Shown: positions 7,401 through 15,347, counted from the stretch's first letter. The stretch: 39,635 bases of DNA from an uncultured Methylobacter sp. (GCA_903832775.1 CAILCX010000081.1:1-39635); one strand, 5' to 3'. Numbers and translations: made by a program. Notes: generated from the sequence alone by a model not told the origin.

Positions 7401-10182
7401 TAATATTTGGCTGACTCAAAATTATTGGCAACAGGCCTATAATTGCTATAACCAATGGGGCGCAAAATCAAAACTCTGGGCCATGGAAGTCGAATATCGT
7501 CAGTGGCTAGAGGCCGCGATGCCTTCAGTCTCTGCATCCGGTGACAGCAAAACTAAACAGATACGCACTGACCTTTTGGAAAAACAGATCCAGTTCCTTA
7601 ATGAAGGTGGATTAAAGGATACCAACGCTGACAGGCAACCCATGGCTGAAAGGCAAGCCGTAGAATTTGAAATTGCTACCGAACACCTGCGAGCCGAAGT
7701 CACAGAACGTAAACGTGTGGCAATAAAATTGCAGTTGGCAAAGAATTCAATTGAAGAAGGTTTACTAAATGAACGCTTGCTTATGGCGGCCATTGTTGAA
7801 TCCTCAGAAGACGCCATCATCTGCAGGACCCTGGATGGCATCATCACCAACTGGAACAGAGGCGCTGAAAATATTTTCGGCTACTCGGCAGAGGAGATAC
7901 TAGGGCAATCCATTCTGGTTTTGATTCCTTCTGATCTCCTCAATAAAGAAAAAGACTTGCTTGCCTCTATCCTGCAAGGTAATTCCATTAAGCATTATGA
8001 GACCATCAGACTTTGTAAAGCCGGTAATAAAATAAACGTTTCAATCACTGCCTCACCGATCCGGGATAAGAACGGGCAAATCATCGCCATTTCAAACATT
8101 GCCCACGATATAACAAGCCGAAAAGTTAATGAATCTAATCTTCGCCTTGCAGCCAACGTTTTTACCCATGCACGGGAAGGTATCATGATCACCTCACCGG
8201 ATGGAAAAATCGTGGATGTCAACGAAACCTTCTTGCATATAACGGGCTATAACCGCGACGAAATCCTGGGACAGACTCCTCATATTTTGAGCTCCGGCCG
8301 TTATGACAAGCAATATTACTCCAACATGTGGCGAGATTTAACCGAGAAAGGGCATTGGTATGGTGAAATCTGGAACCGAAAAAAAAATGGCGAGGAATAC
8401 GCTGCCCTGCAAAATATCAGTGTAGTGCGCGACGCTCAGGGCAATATTCAGCAGTTCGTGTCTTTGTTTTCTGATATCACTATGCTAAAAACCCATGAAA
8501 AAGAGTTAGAGCATATCGCTCATTACGATGCGCTGACCGGACTGCCTAATCGCATCCTGCTGGCCGACCGACTGACGATGGGCCTAACACAAACTCAACG
8601 GCGCCAAAAACACTTAGCAGTCGTCTATCTCGACTTGGACGGTTTTAAAGTCATAAATGATAGTTACGGTCACCATATTGGCGATCAGTTACTCATAGAC
8701 ATAGCCTCACGGATGAAACAGGCCTTACGGGAAAGTGACACACTAGCACGCTTGGGCGGAGACGAGTTTGTCGCGATACTGGTTGATCTGGATACTATTG
8801 ATGCCTGTGTACCCATGCTTACCCGTTTGCTGGCATCGGCTTCACTACCAGTTTGTGTCGACAACCTCAGTCTTACCGTCACCGCCAGTCTTGGCGTGAC
8901 GTTCTACCCGCAAGCCGAAGACATTAGCGCAGATCAACTGCTACGCCAGGCAGATCAAGCCATGTATCAAGCCAAATTATCCGGTAAAAATCGTTATCAT
9001 ACCTTCGATGCCCAAATGGATAGAAATGCCCGGGGCCTGCACGAAAGCCTCGAGCGTATCCAGGAAGCCCTGTCAAAACAGGAATTTGTGCTCTATTACC
9101 AGCCTAAAGTAAACATGAGACAGGACAGTATTATTGGATTAGAGGCGCTGATACGCTGGCAACATCCAGAAAAAGGTCTCTTACCGCCACTGGTATTTCT
9201 GCCTTTGATAGAAAATCACTCACTGTCTGTCGAAGTGGGTAATTGGGTACTCAAAACAGTGCTGACCCAGATGGAGCATTGGCGTACTGTCGGAATAAAT
9301 ATTCCGATCAGCGTTAATATCAGCGCACGCCAAATACAGCAGTCAGATTTCGTCGAGCGTTTGCGCACTTTGCTGGCAGCGCACCCTGACATTATGCCCT
9401 GGAACCTGGAACTGGAAGTACTTGAAACCAGTGCGCTGGAAGATTTGAGCCAGGCTACTCGGGTGATCGACGCCTGTAAAGAAATCGGTGTAAATTTCTC
9501 TATGGATGATTTCGGAACCGGTTACTCTTCGCTAACCTATCTGAAACGTCTCCCGATATCGACCATAAAGATCGACCAAAGCTTCGTGCGTGACATTCTT
9601 ACCGACCCAGATGATCTTGCCATTCTGATTGGAGTAATGGGTTTGGCTAATGCCTTCGGTCACCAGGTTGTCGCTGAAGGGGTTGAGTCAGTTGAACACG
9701 GTATATTGCTGCTAAAACTTGGCTGCGAATTGGCCCAAGGTTACAGTATTGCCTATCCAATGCCGCCACAAGAACTGCCCGGTTGGTCGGCAGCCTGGCA
9801 CATTGACCCAAGTTGGGTCGATGTGCCTTCTCTTGACCCCAATGATTTACAACTACTCTTCGCCATCATCAACCAGCGGGCTTGTACCTTGTCCGTCGAA
9901 ACATATCTCAAGGACAATAATAAATCTTCGTTGATACTAGATCCCCACCTGTGTCGCTTCGGCAAATGGCTAAGTGGCGAGGGTCAGGCGCGCTATGGCG
10001 GTCAACCTGCTTTTCAAACCATCACCGTACTGCACGCAAGAGTGCATGCCCTGGCTAAAAAACAGAATGAATACAAAACCAAAGTGCCGGTTCGGCAGTT
10101 AAATACTCAATTAGCCAAACTCAATACCTTACAGAACACCATCTATAAACAAATAAGCATTCTGGAACAAGGTGTACCATAA
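4453..10182 (+). CDS. giant AAA ATPase / helical repeat / PAS-PAS-GGDEF-EAL / CZB-like signalling protein
   Basis: About 1909 residues, no membrane segment. Order: AAA_16-type ATPase with Walker A GNSGTGKT (54-61) and Walker B VVLFIDDWQWAD (179-190); a long helical TPR-like region (about 450-1070); a charged coiled coil; PAS1 (about 1111-1225); PAS2 (about 1231-1350); GGDEF (intact motif 1435-1439, preceded by an RESD inhibitory site five residues upstream); EAL (1564-1566, with DDFGTGYSSL at 1685). The tail resembles the zinc-binding CZB domain: H1832, C1834, FGKW, H1861, H1865. Its usual first His is Gln1808. The ATPase/helical module is usually joined to Ser/Thr kinase and His-kinase domains; here it drives c-di-GMP domains and no kinase domain is present. 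Start chosen at ATG 4453 because AAAGGAAA precedes it; an in-frame ATG at 4405 lacks a good ribosome site and would add 16 residues. Confidence 0.92.
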   Translation: MSAHDQDLPVITDDWTKQLTNPHRLYGREEAASILNNTFNRICYGEGEVVLIPGNSGTGKTSLVKELQNPVMNRNGIFLHGKFNQYQQNIPYFAFRQALTELACELGSEEDVIRQQWQRSLNKALGSLGQLLLNFIPEFKKVLGPQPPVAKISPLEAKYRFISVIQKLMETLCRAEHPVVLFIDDWQWADPASLELLKQLQISSTLRYLLVIIPYRDNEIDSNHPLVTIIDELRHQHVPISIIEIKNLSLKDVQTWITDVLQPSVENPKGLAKFIYQQTRGNPFFTQASLLFLNNYSLLNFDQGNKCWRWINKTNDVDKLPDSIANLFLHQLLRLGPESQILLSKAACLGNRFNLDNLAVTCKLNTKQCLALLLDHSSMVIPTSADGFSSASSRQEADQWFRFIHDQVQQAAYNLIHVNERPVTHLEIGRLILASLDPVQLSHRLFEVVNHINLGKLLIIDLTEQVQVVELNVAAARKAWTATAYKEALQYHRSAGYFLTIPDFGEYLWSNHRKLALSLFKEWAENEFLEGDEQEGNLLINQVFVHAENALEKAEALTVLILQNTLKARYREAINAGRLALAAFKIFLPEDNYEAACDEEIKQVRSILEQRTIASLSDLPVMSDPEMHMIVKILITMGPPCYRSHQKLWGVIVSKVVSLTLRFGNVKQIGYSHPAFAGLLCWVANDQANALEFGELASKLMSEVFHSPSARSVYALMIGSSVRHWHHHLTKGSSDYAEACEIGLQSGNLQYTAYALGHDMYCKFYSGCPLDALIRISQKSLAFSRTRFNQWAIDLLEGGLRIFSLLSIPDQETLAYEFPQEDDYLKLLKLHQNIQVVCIYKIMKAFSLMLLGRYDEALEISTQVQPILYTVGMQGLLPWPESVMTRLLILTALPKNQDLNLQTQRDIELTGSLAQLRHWADSCPENFEPLYQLAAAELARLELRYEDAMIFYEQAVAGAKDGGFIQWEAITNERIARFWSEQGNIWLTQNYWQQAYNCYNQWGAKSKLWAMEVEYRQWLEAAMPSVSASGDSKTKQIRTDLLEKQIQFLNEGGLKDTNADRQPMAERQAVEFEIATEHLRAEVTERKRVAIKLQLAKNSIEEGLLNERLLMAAIVESSEDAIICRTLDGIITNWNRGAENIFGYSAEEILGQSILVLIPSDLLNKEKDLLASILQGNSIKHYETIRLCKAGNKINVSITASPIRDKNGQIIAISNIAHDITSRKVNESNLRLAANVFTHAREGIMITSPDGKIVDVNETFLHITGYNRDEILGQTPHILSSGRYDKQYYSNMWRDLTEKGHWYGEIWNRKKNGEEYAALQNISVVRDAQGNIQQFVSLFSDITMLKTHEKELEHIAHYDALTGLPNRILLADRLTMGLTQTQRRQKHLAVVYLDLDGFKVINDSYGHHIGDQLLIDIASRMKQALRESDTLARLGGDEFVAILVDLDTIDACVPMLTRLLASASLPVCVDNLSLTVTASLGVTFYPQAEDISADQLLRQADQAMYQAKLSGKNRYHTFDAQMDRNARGLHESLERIQEALSKQEFVLYYQPKVNMRQDSIIGLEALIRWQHPEKGLLPPLVFLPLIENHSLSVEVGNWVLKTVLTQMEHWRTVGINIPISVNISARQIQQSDFVERLRTLLAAHPDIMPWNLELEVLETSALEDLSQATRVIDACKEIGVNFSMDDFGTGYSSLTYLKRLPISTIKIDQSFVRDILTDPDDLAILIGVMGLANAFGHQVVAEGVESVEHGILLLKLGCELAQGYSIAYPMPPQELPGWSAAWHIDPSWVDVPSLDPNDLQLLFAIINQRACTLSVETYLKDNNKSSLILDPHLCRFGKWLSGEGQARYGGQPAFQTITVLHARVHALAKKQNEYKTKVPVRQLNTQLAKLNTLQNTIYKQISILEQGVP

Positions 10183-10244
10183 TTTTCAAGGTGCGCACGG
10201 CACGCCCTAAAAACCTGATCAAATCATAACTGTGCAGGTCACTT

Positions 10245-11612
10245 TTATAAGCCATAAAATTTGCGCTTACGCCAGAAAGTTGCACGGCTCATACCCAGCA
10301 ATCTTGCCGCTTCCGTAACCCGCTCATTGCTTTGTTGCAAAGCTTTCCGAATAGCCACTGATTCTTCCAATTCCGACAATGGCTCACTCTTCTGAATTGG
10401 CTGATTAATTGCATGAGGTTCTCTAAATTCAGGCGGCAATTCCGACAAACGTAAAACCGTTCCGCGACCAACGGCAAATGCATATTCAACAACATTATGC
10501 AGTTCCCTGATATTGCCAGGCCAGTAGTAATCCAGCAAAACCCGCATCGCTTGAGGCTCTATCTTTTCGATCTTCCTGAAATTGGCCCCATTATGTTGCT
10601 GGATAAAATGCCAAATCAACAAACTGATGTCTTCCCGACGTTCTCGTAACGGCGGCAAAAAAATCGGCACCACTCGCAAGCGGTACATTAAATCCTCACG
10701 GAAACGCCCGCTTTTCACTTCTTCCCTGAGCGATCGGTGTGTTGCAGCGACAATTCGCACATCAACATCAATGGAACGGTCGCCGCCCACCGGAATATAG
10801 TTTCTTTCCTGTATCACTCTGAGCAACTTGGCTTGCAATTCCAGCGGCAATTCAGCTATTTCATCCAGAAACAAGGTTCCGCCCCGCGCCCGTTGAAACA
10901 GCCCACTATGATCTTTAATCGCCCCGGTAAAAGCGCCACGCATATGGCCAAACAATTCGCTTTCCAACAAATTGCTGGATAAGGCCGCGCAATTAATTGC
11001 CAAAAACGGGGCATTTTGTCGGCCACTTAAATCGTGAATGGCTCTGGCAACCAATTCCTTGCCGGAGCCACTCTCACCTCTGACCAAAACGGTAGCTTCG
11101 GTTTCCGCCGCATTCTGAATAATTTGAAATACTGCCTGCATGGCCGGGGAGCGACTGAGGATGCCCTGAAAACTTTGCGGCGTTTCAACCTGAGCTGCAG
11201 GTGAAACAATTTTTGAAACCTGCTCTGTGTTTAAAAAAACCATGCCTATACCGCCTGCAAAAGCTCCGGCCTTGTCCTGAAAAATCTGAACAAAATTTTT
11301 AACTTCGCTGGTATGGCCTTCGGGATGGCTAAACTTTAGCTGCACCTCTTTATTTTGACTGTTTTCGGTAATGGCAAAGTCCTTCGTACAATGTTTGCCG
11401 ACAAGTTCCTCTGACTTTAGTCCCGATAACTGTTCAAGGCCAGGACTCCAATAAAGTATCCGTTGTTTTTTATCGAGCACATAAAATCCCGAACACCCAC
11501 AGCAAGCCAACATCTTTGAAAAAACAGTTGCACTGTCAAATTGCGCTAGCCACAAAATAAAGGATTTGGAAAATGATTCCGACGGTTTTGAATGTATCAT
11601 TATTTGTTTCAT
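10245..11612 (-). CDS. fisR: FisR-like sigma54-dependent activator of sulfide oxidation
   Basis: A 455-residue enhancer-binding protein. The N-terminal PAS-like sensor contains [12 protein letters not shown] (Cys37, 38, 40) and a further Cys75 in GKHC. The central AAA+ domain has Walker A GESGSGKE (179-186) and the sigma54-contact loop GAFTGA (226-231). The C-terminus is a Fis-type helix-turn-helix ([14 protein letters not shown]). FisR of Cupriavidus, a known regulator of this type, senses sulfane sulfur through N-terminal cysteines and activates pdo-sqr genes. The pdo-sqr pair and a sigma54 promoter lie about 1.2 kb away, which supports the same role. I cannot confirm that these cysteines are the FisR ones. 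A GTG at 11615 directly precedes the ATG used here, and neither has a clear ribosome site. A TGTTTCA/TGAAACA palindrome starts 11 bases upstream. Confidence 0.9.
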   Translation of the reverse strand: MKQIMIHSKPSESFSKSFILWLAQFDSATVFSKMLACCGCSGFYVLDKKQRILYWSPGLEQLSGLKSEELVGKHCTKDFAITENSQNKEVQLKFSHPEGHTSEVKNFVQIFQDKAGAFAGGIGMVFLNTEQVSKIVSPAAQVETPQSFQGILSRSPAMQAVFQIIQNAAETEATVLVRGESGSGKELVARAIHDLSGRQNAPFLAINCAALSSNLLESELFGHMRGAFTGAIKDHSGLFQRARGGTLFLDEIAELPLELQAKLLRVIQERNYIPVGGDRSIDVDVRIVAATHRSLREEVKSGRFREDLMYRLRVVPIFLPPLRERREDISLLIWHFIQQHNGANFRKIEKIEPQAMRVLLDYYWPGNIRELHNVVEYAFAVGRGTVLRLSELPPEFREPHAINQPIQKSEPLSELEESVAIRKALQQSNERVTEAARLLGMSRATFWRKRKFYGL

Positions 11613-11622
11613 CACTGGTTAA

Positions 11623-11643
11623 TATTGTTTCACTGAAACAATA
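11623..11643. promoter_or_regulatory. palindromic operator upstream of fisR
   Basis: Two perfect 10-base arms, TATTGTTTCA and TGAAACAATA, flank a single C. The same GTTTCA/TGAAAC half-site recurs at least six times in the region upstream of the dioxygenase promoter. The palindrome lies 11 bases before the regulator's start and in the fisR/outer-membrane-protein divergent gap, so it could serve autoregulation, control of the barrel-protein gene, or both. That it is the binding site of the adjacent activator is inferred from the shared sequence. Confidence 0.7.
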
Positions 11644-11793
11644 CATGAATTGCTTTAAAAGCACAAAATACATAACACATGAATAAAAGTCAGATGAGTT
11701 AAAACGCTAATTTTAGCCTAAAATAATTGACAATCAGGTCTCTGATCGGCAAGATAATTATCTAAACTCATATATTTTGTAAGGAAAAAGCTC

Positions 11794-12573
11794 GTGAAAC
11801 CAAATAAAATTAAATCGACTTTACTGAAACCTCATAAATCAAAACTGCTTACAGTTTTGATATCAGGCCTATTGTTGACACCGTCAGTCAACGCAGAAAT
11901 AACACTTGGCTTATTTGCGGGAAAATCATTTGTCGACAACGGCGATTTAAATTTGAAACAAGGTAGCACCAATCTGGATTTTAAGGATGTCAGTTGGGAA
12001 GACAATTCTTTTAAATCCCCAATTTTTTATGGCGCCCGCATTGGTTATTGGTTCAAGGAATCGCCAAACTGGGGCGTATCCGTTGATTTTAGTCATCTGA
12101 AAAACTATCTGATAGATAGTAAAACCGCAGCGGTTAGCGGCGTTAATAACAACGTTCCAGTTAACGGTAGCCAAGTTATTAACACTACCGCCCTTAAAGA
12201 TTTTAATATGTCTCACGGCTTGAACACGCTGACTTTTAACGGTCAATATCGCTGGTTCCCTACTGGCCAGCGAGATAACACCCTGCTCGGTCGCTTACAA
12301 CCCTATACCGGCTTAGGTGCCGGCTTTAGCATTCCCCACGTCGAAGCGACGGTTAATGACATTAAAACTTATGAGTATCAATGGGGAGCAGGCCCGGTAG
12401 TCAATGGTATGTTAGGTTTCAATTATGATATTTACAGCTTCATCTCCGGCTTTGCCGAATACAAATTAACCTATGCCAGCGTGGAAGCTAACTTGAAAGG
12501 TGGTGGCACGATCAATACCGAAACCGTCAATCACCAGTTGATCGTAGGCTTGTCGGCACATTTTGATATTTGA
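11794..12573 (+). CDS. outer-membrane beta-barrel protein
   Basis: A 259-residue exported protein starting at GTG 11794, with AAGGAA seven bases upstream. The signal peptide has a basic N-terminus (KPNKIKS, KPHKSK), a hydrophobic core LLTVLISGLLLTPS and probable cleavage after VNA at about 34. The mature part shows alternating strands with many aromatic and glycine residues (WGVSVDFSHL, YTGLGAGFSI, YEYQWGAGPV, SGFAEYKLTY) and ends HFDI. This fits an eight-stranded OmpA/OmpW-like barrel domain. No specific ligand can be assigned. It sits between the sulfur regulator (divergent) and the sulfide-oxidation genes (same strand). A strong hairpin follows it, so it is probably a separate transcript. 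Its position next to the TGTTTCA palindrome suggests possible co-regulation with sulfur oxidation. Confidence 0.8.
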   Translation: MKPNKIKSTLLKPHKSKLLTVLISGLLLTPSVNAEITLGLFAGKSFVDNGDLNLKQGSTNLDFKDVSWEDNSFKSPIFYGARIGYWFKESPNWGVSVDFSHLKNYLIDSKTAAVSGVNNNVPVNGSQVINTTALKDFNMSHGLNTLTFNGQYRWFPTGQRDNTLLGRLQPYTGLGAGFSIPHVEATVNDIKTYEYQWGAGPVVNGMLGFNYDIYSFISGFAEYKLTYASVEANLKGGGTINTETVNHQLIVGLSAHFDI

Positions 12574-12585
12574 TCCCGATAATAA

Positions 12586-12621
12586 TGTAGGGTGTCTAAA
12601 TCCACGCTTAAACACCCTACA
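12586..12621 (+). terminator. hairpin after the barrel-protein gene
   Basis: A perfect 10-base stem, TGTAGGGTGT with ACACCCTACA, encloses a 16-base loop and is followed by GTTTTAATCTT. It starts 13 bases after the stop codon and fits an intrinsic terminator, though the T tract is interrupted. It separates the barrel gene from the operator array that follows. Confidence 0.6.
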
Positions 12622-12652
12622 GTTTTAATCTTAACTTTCTGAACCACCCCGC

Positions 12653-12718
12653 TTGTTTCATTCACGTTTCATGAAACAAAAAAGCACTTCACTGAAACAT
12701 TAGTGAAACACTGAAACA
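12653..12718 (+). promoter_or_regulatory. upstream activator array for the sulfide-oxidation promoter
   Basis: At least six half-sites lie within 66 bases: GTTTCA at 12655-12660 and 12666-12671, and TGAAAC at 12672-12677, 12693-12698, 12704-12709 and 12712-12717. Sites 12666-12677 join into a perfect 12-base palindrome, GTTTCATGAAAC. The array lies about 55-120 bases upstream of the -24 element, a normal place for a sigma54 enhancer. The half-site matches the palindrome before the regulator gene. Binding by the FisR-like protein is inferred. Confidence 0.75.
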
Positions 12719-12773
12719 AAACAACAAGCCCTGACGATTTCCTATAACCTTGAAAAGGCTGTGTTTACAAGTT

Positions 12774-12789
12774 TGGCACAAGGCTTGCT
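12774..12789 (+). promoter_or_regulatory. sigma54 (-24/-12) promoter of the pdo-sqr genes
   Basis: TGGCAC (12774-12779), five bases, then TTGCT (12785-12789). The GG and GC doublets are exactly 12 bases apart, matching the sigma54 consensus closely. The predicted transcript start is near 12800, leaving a leader of about 30 bases with GGAGAG just before the dioxygenase ATG. The enhancer array upstream and the sigma54 activator gene nearby agree with it. Confidence 0.88.
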
Positions 12790-12828
12790 TAATCCTAATT
12801 ATAACAAACACAAAACAGGAGAGACACC

Positions 12829-13923
12829 ATGCTATTCAAACAATTATTTGATCAGGAAACCTGGACTTACACTTATTTAATTGCTGACCCCATCAGCAAA
12901 GACGCGGTACTTATCGATCCGGTCAACACACATATTGATGAGTATATCGCCTTGCTTGAAACGCACGGTTTAACTTTAAAATACACACTGGAAACGCATG
13001 TTCATGCCGACCATATTACAGCCGGCGGTTTGTTACGCCAACGCTTGGGTGCACAAACCGGTGTCAGCCAGCTTTGTGGTGCTGAAACAGCCGACATCCA
13101 AATTCAGGACGGTGATGTTTTCGAATTCGCAGGCAGCGAATCAATTAAGGTAATAGCAACACCAGGCCACACACCCGGCAGTATTTCTTTTTTATGGCGT
13201 GACCGCTTGTTTTCGGGTGATGCATTGCTGATCGGTGGTTGCGGACGCACTGATTTTCAAGGTGGCAACGCCGGTGCGCAATATGACGGTATCACGCAAC
13301 GTCTATTTACCCTGCCGGATGAAACACTGGTTTATCCAGGCCATGATTATCAACAACGCTGGGTGAGCAGCATCATGCAAGAGCGTACCACCAATCCGCG
13401 TCTGGCCGGAAAATCACGGGAACAGTTCATCGAAATTATGAATAACCTGAATTTACCAAAACCTCGTTTGATTGACGAAGCGGTTCCCGCCAACCGTTAT
13501 TGCGGCCTGGATGAGAACGAACGTCAAGATGCAGTAGCGTTGCGCGACGAAACTCAACCCTTGCGTGTCACCACAAAAACCGAGGATCTGGTAACGGCTG
13601 CCAAACAACACATCACTGAAATTGATGTTGCGAAAACAAAACAATTCCTTGCTGAAGGGCAGATGATCTTGATCGATACCCGCGAAGAAAGCGAATACGC
13701 TGCCGGACATATAGACAATGCAGTTTTGCTACCGCGAGGCGTACTGGAATTCAAGATCGGTAAACTACCCGAACTGGCGGATAAATCCAAAGGTATCATT
13801 ATTTATTGTCGTACTGGCGGTCGTTCTGCAATGGCGACTCAGACTCTGCAACAATTGGGGTACACCAATGTCCTGTCCATGGCGGGCGGTTTTGAAGCCT
13901 GGAAAGCCAACCTATCCTCTTAA
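12829..13923 (+). CDS. persulfide dioxygenase-rhodanese fusion
   Basis: A 364-residue two-domain enzyme. The N-terminal metallo-beta-lactamase fold has the ETHE1-type metal motif THVHADH (His57, His59, Asp61, His62), ATPGHTPGS and FSGDALLIGGCGRTDF. This identifies the single-iron persulfide dioxygenase that oxidises glutathione persulfide to sulfite. The C-terminal rhodanese domain (about 265-360) has IDTREESEYAAGHI and active-site Cys327 in YCRTGGRS, and would pass sulfane sulfur between acceptors, for example to form thiosulfate. A good ribosome site (AGGAGAG) precedes the ATG. It is the first gene behind the sigma54 promoter and is followed by SQR after 170 bases, so the product of SQR is the likely substrate. 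The protein is cytoplasmic, with no signal peptide. Confidence 0.94.
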   Translation: MLFKQLFDQETWTYTYLIADPISKDAVLIDPVNTHIDEYIALLETHGLTLKYTLETHVHADHITAGGLLRQRLGAQTGVSQLCGAETADIQIQDGDVFEFAGSESIKVIATPGHTPGSISFLWRDRLFSGDALLIGGCGRTDFQGGNAGAQYDGITQRLFTLPDETLVYPGHDYQQRWVSSIMQERTTNPRLAGKSREQFIEIMNNLNLPKPRLIDEAVPANRYCGLDENERQDAVALRDETQPLRVTTKTEDLVTAAKQHITEIDVAKTKQFLAEGQMILIDTREESEYAAGHIDNAVLLPRGVLEFKIGKLPELADKSKGIIIYCRTGGRSAMATQTLQQLGYTNVLSMAGGFEAWKANLSS

Positions 13924-14023
13924 GTCGTCAATATTAAAGTGTAATTCGATTTTTCTGTTGTATCTGATCGAGTCAGGGTTACACTTAATCGCTGGAAAAA
14001 GACCATCAAATAAAGCGAAGACC

Positions 14024-14057
14024 GGTACACGACAAACTATGGATTTTATCGTGTACC
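14024..14057 (+). other. intercistronic hairpin between dioxygenase and SQR
   Basis: A perfect 9-base stem, GGTACACGA with TCGTGTACC, and a 16-base loop end about 36 bases before the SQR start. A second long-range pairing, AAGTGTAA (13937-13944) with TTACACTT (13979-13986), lies just upstream. No T tract follows, so a terminator is unlikely. The elements could stabilise or process the mRNA, or set the dioxygenase/SQR ratio. Confidence 0.45.
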
Positions 14058-14093
14058 CAACTCTTCCATTAACTTTCTAAACAAGAGGATTTT

Positions 14094-15347
14094 ATGAGCA
14101 ATCAACACCACACCTTACTTATCATCGGAGGCGGCGCAGCAGGCGTTTCCGTAGCCAACAATATGCGTCGTCAAAATGTCACGATTGACATGGCCATTAT
14201 AGAACCTTCAGAAAAGCATTATTATCAGCCCGGTTTTACCATTATTGGCGGCGGCGCTTATACAATGAAAAAAACCACCCGCAACGAAGCCGATTTAATC
14301 CATCCCAGTGTTAAATGGATTAAAGACTTTGCCGAATCTTTTCAGCCCAATGACAACAGCATCACCTTACGTTCAGGCGACACTATCACTTATGACTATC
14401 TTGTAGTCTGTCCCGGCTTGCAACTGGATTGGGACAAAATTGAAGGCTTGAAAGAAACAATCGGTAAAAACAATGTATGCAGCAATTATTCTGCCGACAC
14501 TGTTGAATATACTTGGGAATGCATACAAAACCTGCAATCCGGCACCGCTTTATTCACGCAACCACCCATGCCAATTAAATGTGCCGGCGCGCCACAAAAA
14601 ATCATGTATCTAGCCGCAGATCGCTTCCGCAAGAAACGCATTCTGGACAAAATGAACATTGAATTTTGCAATGCTGGCCCGGTGTTGTTCGGTATTCCCT
14701 TTTTCGCCAAAGCCTTGCATAAAGTCGTAGCCGGCTATGGCATTAAAACCAATTTCAACCACAATCTGGTAGCGATTGACGGCCCTGCAAAGACCGCCAT
14801 TTTTGAAACCACCGACGCCGATGGCAAAAAACAACGGGTCAGCAAAGCTTTTGACATGATTCATGTCACGCCACCACAAAGCGCCCCGGACTTTATCAAG
14901 AAAAGCCCCTTGGCCAATGCCGCTGGCTGGGTCGATGTTAATGACAAAACACTGCAGCACAATAAATACACCAACATTTTTGGTTTGGGTGATGCGACTT
15001 CAACACCCAATGCCAAAACCGCAGCGGCGGTACGCAAACAGGTGCCGGTCCTGGTTGACAACATTCTGAACCTGATGAATGCCAAAGCCGTTGAAGAAAA
15101 ATATGATGGTTATGGCTCCTGCCCGCTCACCACGTCTTTAAGCACGGTGATGTTGGCAGAGTTTGCTTATGGCGGCAAAGTTACGCCGTCGTTTCCCTGG
15201 TTAGATCCACGAAAAAACCTGTTTATCTGGTGGATAGGCAAAATAGCCGGCTTCCCCTGGATGTACTGGCATTTAATGATCAAAGGTTACCGTATCGATA
15301 TTCCGCACATGGAAGGTTATGCAAAACGTTTTACAAGTGAAGAATAA
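14094..15347 (+). CDS. sqr: sulfide:quinone oxidoreductase, type II
   Basis: A 417-residue flavoprotein that oxidises sulfide to persulfide and passes electrons to the quinone pool at the inner membrane. The FAD-binding motif GGGAAG is at 12-17. The segment IKCAGAPQKIMYL (Cys163) and YGSCPLTTS (Cys343) match the two redox cysteines of mitochondrial-type SQR. The C-terminus is hydrophobic and aromatic (FIWWIGKIAGFPWMYWHLM), as expected for membrane attachment in this type. A further Cys129 (NNVCSNY) is present. AGAGGA lies 9 bases before the ATG. The gene follows the persulfide dioxygenase on the same strand with no terminator seen between them, so both probably depend on the sigma54 promoter. 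Together they form a complete sulfide detoxification or oxidation pair. Confidence 0.95.
   Translation: MSNQHHTLLIIGGGAAGVSVANNMRRQNVTIDMAIIEPSEKHYYQPGFTIIGGGAYTMKKTTRNEADLIHPSVKWIKDFAESFQPNDNSITLRSGDTITYDYLVVCPGLQLDWDKIEGLKETIGKNNVCSNYSADTVEYTWECIQNLQSGTALFTQPPMPIKCAGAPQKIMYLAADRFRKKRILDKMNIEFCNAGPVLFGIPFFAKALHKVVAGYGIKTNFNHNLVAIDGPAKTAIFETTDADGKKQRVSKAFDMIHVTPPQSAPDFIKKSPLANAAGWVDVNDKTLQHNKYTNIFGLGDATSTPNAKTAAAVRKQVPVLVDNILNLMNAKAVEEKYDGYGSCPLTTSLSTVMLAEFAYGGKVTPSFPWLDPRKNLFIWWIGKIAGFPWMYWHLMIKGYRIDIPHMEGYAKRFTSEE

Noticed and set aside
11725-11757. TTGACA followed by GATAAT as a promoter of the barrel-protein gene
   Set aside because: The spacer is 20 bases, too long for a typical sigma70 promoter; no other -10 at the right distance is good.
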